DNA of 18,564 nt from G039029935 sp039029935 (lineage in GTDB: Bacteria; Chloroflexota; Anaerolineae; Caldilineales; Caldilineaceae), in the NCBI GenBank assembly GCA_039029935.1, contig JBCCFC010000091.1, forward strand, positions 1 through 18,564, read 5' to 3'. Below are positions 14,311 to 18,564 of this stretch, in pieces. The notes below the pieces were generated by a model. It did no database searches. It was not told where the DNA came from and worked only from the letters and a program-made list of their open reading frames with translations. How positions within the stretch are numbered: the stretch's first letter is position 1; every line of letters begins with the position of its first letter. A program made the position numbers and the translations under genes.

Positions 14311-15340
14311 TCAGGCATCCAGCCCTAGTGAATGAATTTCATCTTCACTCAAACCGCTATAGAGTACGATTTTATCAAGTTGCTCACCATGTATCAACAT
14401 CTGACGAGCGACTTCTTGTTGATTTTTTAGTTGACCCTCCTCTAGTCCTTCAGCACGGCCTTCGACTTTAGCCGATTCAATTTCATCGCGATAAATGGCT
14501 CTCGATATCCAGAACCGTTCATAGGCTTTTTTCTCTTCTGGTTTCATCTTCATCACTCTCAATTTGTCGCGTGCCGCTTCAATATGCTCAGACTTGAAAT
14601 CATCAGGAATCTCTGAGTGTTTAAAAAAATATATCCATTCATCCAAGGCATCTTTGACTTCGCTCGGAAACCGGTCGATCTCAATCAAGTAAAACTCAGG
14701 GAAGATATTATGCTCGCGCTGCACCGACTGACGCCCCCAATCCTCCTCTTCGTGTAACGCTTGTTCCTCTTCCCCTGTCCCCTTTTTCCCTGCCCCCCTT
14801 TTCCCCTGCCCCCTTTTCCCCTGTCTTCGTCTTTTTGCTATTGCGCTTCAAGGTATCTTGACGTACAGACAGACGCCGCCCTGTATGAAGGCCATAAAAC
14901 TCAGTGCCGCCATAATAGACATAATCATCATCTTCGGCATCTCTTTTGTCGTCCCCAACATCGCTAAAGGGAAAATAGAGTATGCTAATGGAGATAACCT
15001 TTTTAACCTTGGCATAGTCATCCCCTAATTTGAGGCTTTCTGCAATCAGTTTGGCCGCACCCCAAAGGATTCGTTTCAGATAGCTACTAAAATAGCTGTA
15101 TTGTATCTCAATAATCATCCCGACGCCGCTTGCATCTTCCACCATCAAATCAACACGGTTGAATTTGTCCGAAGAACTCTGTTGGTTGCCTTCACTTTCA
15201 AGCAGCCCTGTTACCGTCAAATTTTCTTTGAGCAACGCCGAAAGAAATCCTTCTAATACATCAAAGTTGGCTTTGTCACGCAGGATATGCTTCATTGCCC
15301 AATCAAAGCTGACGAGAGTTCTTTCATCACTGTTTGCCAT
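14311..15340 (-). pseudogene. Rpn/PD-(D/E)XK nuclease family transposase, frameshifted
   Basis: Two overlapping frames, 15340-14708 and 14724-14311, are parts of one gene. The first half carries the nuclease core of the Rpn/PDDEXK_2 family: FDWAMKHILRD (12-22), Asp64 in NRVDLMVED and Glu78-Ile-Gln80 as the D...ExQ active site, then YYGGTEFYGLHTG. The second half has the family's usual IFPEFYLIEIDRF, KDALDEWIYFFKHSEIPDDF and a coiled KVEGRAEGLEEGQ tail. The break lies in a G-rich 15-bp tandem repeat (14776-14821). Its middle unit has G6 where the first has G5, and deleting that G joins the halves into a continuous 342-residue frame. Rpn proteins promote recA-independent recombination in E. coli. 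The start has a consensus GGAGGT 9 bases upstream. It may be inactive, phase-variable or a sequencing artefact. Confidence 0.87.
14772..14821 (-). repeat. G-rich 15-bp tandem repeat with an extra G
   Basis: On the minus strand the units are 14821-14807 (15 bases), 14806-14791 (16 bases) and 14790-14776 (15 bases), followed by GGGG. Each follows the plan GGGGAAAAGGGGGCA. The homopolymer in the second unit (14798-14793) has six Gs and shifts the reading frame of the nuclease gene. Several runs of four or more Gs with short loops could form a G-quadruplex. Confidence 0.93.
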
Positions 15341-15365
15341 ATGTTGTGTACCTCCAATTTATACA

Positions 15366-15413
15366 CAAAAAACGCGCTCTATTGTTTGCCATCATAGCAA
15401 ATATAGAACGCGC
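15366..15413 (-). terminator. Imperfect hairpin plus T-run ahead of the Rpn-type gene
   Basis: On the minus strand, GCGCGTTCTATATTTGC and GCAAACAATAGAGCGCG form an imperfect stem around a 7-base loop, followed directly by TTTTTTG. This fits a rho-independent terminator for the metallophosphoesterase gene that ends at 15498. It lies about 25 bases before the nuclease start, so it may also be part of that gene's leader. Confidence 0.5.
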
Positions 15414-15497
15414 CTGCAAATTGTGTGTTTTTATATCGTTGCAACAAACATTGAGAATATCTCAAAACGACATCCCACCAAGTCCCTCTAACATCTT

Positions 15498-16547
15498 TTA
15501 CGACGACCGCACATTCAACAGCGTAATCTGCGGCTTCGCCATAAACCGCAACGGAATCCCTTCACCAATACCGCGTGATGTATAAAATTGGGTAGATTCA
15601 TGCCAGTGATGCCCAGCCACATTATGACGTTTGATAAACGTAGTCTGAGTATGCGCCGCGCCCCAGATGGGCAAGACAATCTGCCCGCCATGTGTGTGAC
15701 CCGCAAGCATTAGCCCGGCGCGTTGGCAGCGTGGGTCTTGCATGACATCAGGGTTGTGGCTCAACAGCAACATCAATGCCTTTTCTGGGATACCAGCAAA
15801 TGCCTTCTCTAGTTCGGGATTACCTTCATACCAATCATCAACACCAGCCAGATAAAAATTTAACGCGTCAGTCTGAATATGGCGATTCTCGTTGACAAGT
15901 ATGGTCATGCCCCAATCCTCCAGCCGTTTGACCAACCCCTCAATATCATTGGCCCCTGTGCGCTTGATATCCAGCGGTGTATTGCGGACATAAGCAATAA
16001 AGCGGCGTAGGCGATGAAGGTCATGCAGCGGTTTGATCCACAAAGGGAACAACTGCGTGTCATTGGCAGCTAATGAATCCTGTGCCAACTCGTTCTCAGT
16101 CATAAAGGTATTCCACATGCGTTCCAACATGCCTGGTGTTGCGTAATGCGCATAGTCATGGTTGCCCAGTACGCCATAGTAGCCCAGCCTTGGTTTGGGG
16201 ATGGCTTCTAATAGGCGAATGAGGTTATCAACGCCTTCGTTGGTATGGATAAAATCGCCTGTATGCACCACCAGATCATAGTCAAGTCTGGATGCTAATA
16301 GACGGATGTTGTCGATTTTTGGTTGTTCGCGCCATTCCGCAGCACGGAAATGTGTGTCAGATAGATGAAGTATACGTAGGCCGCTGGATGGCAATGCGCC
16401 ATTGGCGTGTGGAATGCGGATGAGCCGTTCGGTATATTGAATGCGCAACGGCTCGTAGAGCCATGCATAGAGAAAAAGGGCGACGCCAGAGCCAGCACCC
16501 AAGAGAGAAAGCCGCCACCACCATCGTAGTAGGGTATTTATGTTCAT
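15498..16547 (-). CDS. Membrane-anchored metallophosphoesterase (calcineurin-like)
   Basis: This 349-residue protein has one membrane segment (about 10-30) followed by a calcineurin-like phosphoesterase domain. All metal-binding motifs are present: Asp64 and His66 (LSDTHF), Asp98 (HTGDF), Asn129-His130 (LGNHDY), His264 (LLSHNPD), and His284 and His286 (LAGHTHGGQI). This is the YkuE-like subgroup of membrane-associated phosphoesterases, some of which act on lipid-linked substrates such as UDP-diacylglucosamine. The substrate here is not determined. An insertion of about 60 residues (140-200) between the NHD and the SHNPD motifs is longer than usual. The start at 16547 has GAGGTAC just upstream. 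It follows the sugar permease genes on the same strand, with a strong hairpin in between, so it is probably separately controlled. Confidence 0.92.
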   Translation of the reverse strand: MNINTLLRWWWRLSLLGAGSGVALFLYAWLYEPLRIQYTERLIRIPHANGALPSSGLRILHLSDTHFRAAEWREQPKIDNIRLLASRLDYDLVVHTGDFIHTNEGVDNLIRLLEAIPKPRLGYYGVLGNHDYAHYATPGMLERMWNTFMTENELAQDSLAANDTQLFPLWIKPLHDLHRLRRFIAYVRNTPLDIKRTGANDIEGLVKRLEDWGMTILVNENRHIQTDALNFYLAGVDDWYEGNPELEKAFAGIPEKALMLLLSHNPDVMQDPRCQRAGLMLAGHTHGGQIVLPIWGAAHTQTTFIKRHNVAGHHWHESTQFYTSRGIGEGIPLRFMAKPQITLLNVRSS

Positions 16548-16571
16548 AGTACCTCGTGAAATACTTACTTA

Positions 16572-16604
16572 AGAAGTACAACTTTTTACAAAAGTTGTAC
16601 TTCT
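16572..16604. repeat. Perfect 15-bp inverted repeat with a 3-nt loop
   Basis: The arms 16572-16586 and 16590-16604 are exact reverse complements around TAC. The hairpin lies just past the stop of the minus-strand sugar permease gene and before the metallophosphoesterase gene. It lacks a T-run on either strand, so it may be a 3'-end stabiliser or a weak terminator. Confidence 0.8.
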
Positions 16605-16619
16605 CTTATGACAAGTACA

Positions 16620-17537
16620 CTAGCCCTTCAATCCAGTCAGTGAAATGCCTTCAATGAACGTGCGTTGTGTAAAGAAGAAAACAATCGCAATGGGTAGAGT
16701 CACAATCGAACTTACCGCCATTAGATAAGGATAAGCCAAGGTGGTTGCGCCGATTTCTGAGATACCACGTCGCAGGTTATTCAAGCCCAATGCAATCGGA
16801 TAGAGTGATTCCTGATTGATGTAAATCAATGGTTGGAGGTACTCATTCCATGCATTCATAAACGAGAAGAGTGCGACCACGGTTAGGGCAGGTTTGACCA
16901 ATGGCATGATAATACGCGCAAAGATGACAAGCTCAGATGCACCGTCAATCCGTGCAGCATCGGACAATTCTTCGGGCAACGTTAAATAAAATTGACGTAG
17001 CATAAAAATGAAGTAGGGCGCACCAAAAAAGCCAGGAACAACCATTGGCAGATAGCTGTTGATCCAGCCAAAGTTTTTGAAGGTGATAAAGAGTGGGACC
17101 ATCGTCACTTGATAAGGAATCATCATGGTGGCGACGCAGAGGAAGAAGAAGACATCTCGACCAAACCATTTCACCCGTCCAAAGCCATAGGCCACAAACG
17201 CGGATGAAAGGGTGACACCAATGGTCACGGGGATGGCGTAGAGCGCGACTGTGTTAAAGAGAAACAGGTTGAAATTGTTGATGCTCCATGCATTCCAGAA
17301 ATTTTCAGGTTGTGCGGGAATGGGTAGCCAAATAGGCGGCACAGTGAAAACCTGCGAATCGTTTTTGACCGCTGAACTAAGCATCCAATAGAAGGGAAAA
17401 ATAAAACTGAAGGCTAAGACAATCAAAACTGTGTATTTGAGGAATTGCACAAACAAATCGAATAAAGGATTCTGGCTGCTACTCGATCTATTCATTGTTG
17501 GCTTTATTTGAGATGCTGATGATGCACTGACACTCAT
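16620..17537 (-). CDS. Carbohydrate ABC transporter permease, MalG-like (CUT1)
   Basis: This 305-residue permease belongs to the MalG/UgpE type. A Ser-rich cytoplasmic N-terminus (1-25) precedes six membrane segments beginning at about residue 33 (YTVLIVLAFSFIFPFYWML). The EAA loop that docks the ATPase is at about 188-215 (EELSDAARIDGASELVIF). FMNAWNEYLQPLIY (225-240 region) and the C-terminal FTQRTFIEGISLTGLKG are family hallmarks; the ending G-x-KG is typical. The start at 17537 is supported by AGGAG about 11 bases upstream. It is the second gene of a sugar-import operon, 40 bases after the MalF-like gene. No ATPase gene follows, as is usual for CUT1 systems sharing a general MsmX/MsiK-type ATPase. 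Confidence 0.94.
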   Translation of the reverse strand: MSVSASSASQIKPTMNRSSSSQNPLFDLFVQFLKYTVLIVLAFSFIFPFYWMLSSAVKNDSQVFTVPPIWLPIPAQPENFWNAWSINNFNLFLFNTVALYAIPVTIGVTLSSAFVAYGFGRVKWFGRDVFFFLCVATMMIPYQVTMVPLFITFKNFGWINSYLPMVVPGFFGAPYFIFMLRQFYLTLPEELSDAARIDGASELVIFARIIMPLVKPALTVVALFSFMNAWNEYLQPLIYINQESLYPIALGLNNLRRGISEIGATTLAYPYLMAVSSIVTLPIAIVFFFTQRTFIEGISLTGLKG

Positions 17538-17577
17538 GAACTATATTCTCCTATTACCTCTTTCGATTGCACTGCGT

Positions 17578-18516
17578 CTATTCACTTGCGTAATGCACCC
17601 AGCGGTTTGATGTTCGGAAGAGGACAATTGTAAAAATAACAATCACAACAAAAAGAATCCATGCCAAGGCGGATGCTTTACCCATGCGGAAAAACATAAA
17701 TGCGTTGCGATAGAGGAAAAGCGAGTAGAACTCGGTGGCATTGTTTGGCCCACCCGCTGTCAACAGCCAAGGCAGGGTGAAATTTTGGAAGCCATAGATA
17801 AAGCCGATGACCAAGTTAAATAAGATGACAGGTGTTGTCATCGGGATCGTAATGTTTTTAAATTTCTGCCATGCATTGGCTCCATCAACCGTTGCCGCCT
17901 CATAAAGCGATCTTGGCACATCCTGAAGTGTTGCAAGGAAGATAACCATTGCATTGCCTTGTGCCCAGATGTGGATGAGAATGATGGATGGCTTGGCAAG
18001 CGTTGGGTTGGAGAGAAATGGGATGACGGGTAAGCCAACACCCTGTAAAAAAGCGTTGACCGCGCCAAATTGAATGTTGAGCAAAAATTGCCAGACCATG
18101 GCTGTCACAATCGCAGGGACAATCGCAGGGAAGAAAAAGATTGTCCGGAAGATAGACCGTCCCCGCATGTCCGTGTTGAGCAATGATGCCATCAAAAAAG
18201 CACCCGCAACGCCTAGTGGGATACCAAAGCCCACAAAATAAAAGGTATTCCATGATACTTCCCAGAAGGTTGGGTCTTCGAAGAAAATTTGCATGTAGTT
18301 TTTTGCACCCAGCCACACTGCTGGGCGAATCAAATCGTAGCGGTGGAAGCTATACCACAGAGATGAAAAAAGCGGATAGACTGTCCAGAGGATGAGACCG
18401 AAAAACCAAGGTGAAATAAAGAAGAACCCAGTCCCAATATTGCGCCATTGTTTGCGCGTCAACCCCGCGAAAGATCGTGAAGTCCCACGTGAAATGCTTT
18501 GCTCGGCCACAGCCAT
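17578..18516 (-). CDS. Carbohydrate ABC transporter permease, MalF-like (CUT1)
   Basis: This 312-residue permease of the MalF/UgpA type forms a heterodimer with the MalG-like protein encoded 40 bases downstream. The N-terminal FFFISPWFFGLILWTVYPLF is the family's first membrane segment. WLGAKNYMQIFFEDPTFW, the EAA loop (SLYEAATVDGANAWQKF) and LPWLLTAGGPNNATEFYS follow in the usual order. I chose the ATG at 18516, with AAAGGA about 10 bases upstream, over an in-frame GTG at 18552 that would add 12 residues. The gene lies at the window edge, and a sugar-binding lipoprotein gene probably precedes it outside. The imported sugar cannot be told from permeases alone. Confidence 0.92.
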   Translation of the reverse strand: MAVAEQSISRGTSRSFAGLTRKQWRNIGTGFFFISPWFFGLILWTVYPLFSSLWYSFHRYDLIRPAVWLGAKNYMQIFFEDPTFWEVSWNTFYFVGFGIPLGVAGAFLMASLLNTDMRGRSIFRTIFFFPAIVPAIVTAMVWQFLLNIQFGAVNAFLQGVGLPVIPFLSNPTLAKPSIILIHIWAQGNAMVIFLATLQDVPRSLYEAATVDGANAWQKFKNITIPMTTPVILFNLVIGFIYGFQNFTLPWLLTAGGPNNATEFYSLFLYRNAFMFFRMGKASALAWILFVVIVIFTIVLFRTSNRWVHYASE

Positions 18517-18564
18517 AGAATCAATATCCTTTATTACAATCAGTTTACCCACAGGAATGTAGGG
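18517..18564. other. Upstream leader at window edge
   Basis: These 48 bases precede the MalF-like start and contain its AAAGGA site. No promoter is visible in what remains. Confidence 0.3.

Noticed and set aside
14761..14967. Plus-strand frame rich in Phe/Pro/Cys
   Set aside because: It is the antisense of the G-rich repeat in the Rpn-type gene, with no homology or ribosome-binding site.
1..18564. tRNA, rRNA or riboswitch
   Set aside because: No cloverleaf, CCA-ended stem or known riboswitch core was recognised by eye. A covariance-model search was not possible here.

Overview
The window looks like a chromosomal segment of a Chloroflexota bacterium (Anaerolineae/Caldilineae-like). That is an inference from three things: an extracellular binding lipoprotein with a LAAC lipobox followed by an Ala/Asp/Glu-rich linker, ABC importers encoded without ATPases, and intergenic regions packed with short tandem and palindromic repeats. 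No rRNA, tRNA or marker gene fixes the taxonomy.

Layout. 1-320 is non-coding. 321-1118 (-) is a membrane-anchored dienelactone-hydrolase-family protein. 1325-3446 (+) is a two-gene allantoin/ureide catabolism unit: allE (ureidoglycine aminohydrolase) and an allC-type allantoate amidohydrolase. Together they would take allantoate via (S)-ureidoglycine to (S)-ureidoglycolate, releasing ammonia and CO2. A 58-bp tandem array (3435-3642) follows and includes the last codons of the allC-type gene. 3649-5514 (-) is an apparent operon: DUF1232/YkvA-like membrane protein, MerR-type HTH/coiled-coil protein and MarC-family membrane protein. An 84-bp MITE-like element lies just upstream of it. 5779-7392 (+) is an orphan protein with a C-terminal region like the XPB-type helicase-associated domain and a (TETQP)n tail.

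7652-12719 (+) is a peptide/nickel-type ABC importer: binding lipoprotein, DppB-type permease and DppC-type permease. A low-GC two-gene cassette (putative antitoxin plus PIN-domain toxin) sits exactly between the two permease genes and is joined to the second by an ATGA overlap. An inverted array of 8-bp and 7-bp repeats separates the binding-protein gene from the first permease gene.

12861-15340 is an accessory patch. It holds a Phd/YefM antitoxin with a putative RelE/ParE-like partner (-) under a strong promoter embedded in a 12-bp inverted repeat, a 5'-truncated IS110-family transposase (+), and an Rpn/PD-(D/E)XK nuclease-transposase gene (-). The Rpn-type gene is split by a +1 frameshift inside a G-rich 15-bp tandem repeat. 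The middle unit carries one extra G (G6 instead of G5), and removing it restores one continuous 342-codon reading frame.

15498-16547 (-) is a membrane-anchored metallophosphoesterase. 16620-18516 (-) holds two carbohydrate-type (CUT1) ABC permeases, with their sugar-binding protein probably outside the window.

The most noteworthy points are the slippage-prone Rpn-type gene, the toxin-antitoxin cassette translationally coupled into an ABC transporter operon, and the recurrence of 15-bp in-frame tandem repeats in three unrelated genes. I did not find a wholly new multi-gene system that I could defend.
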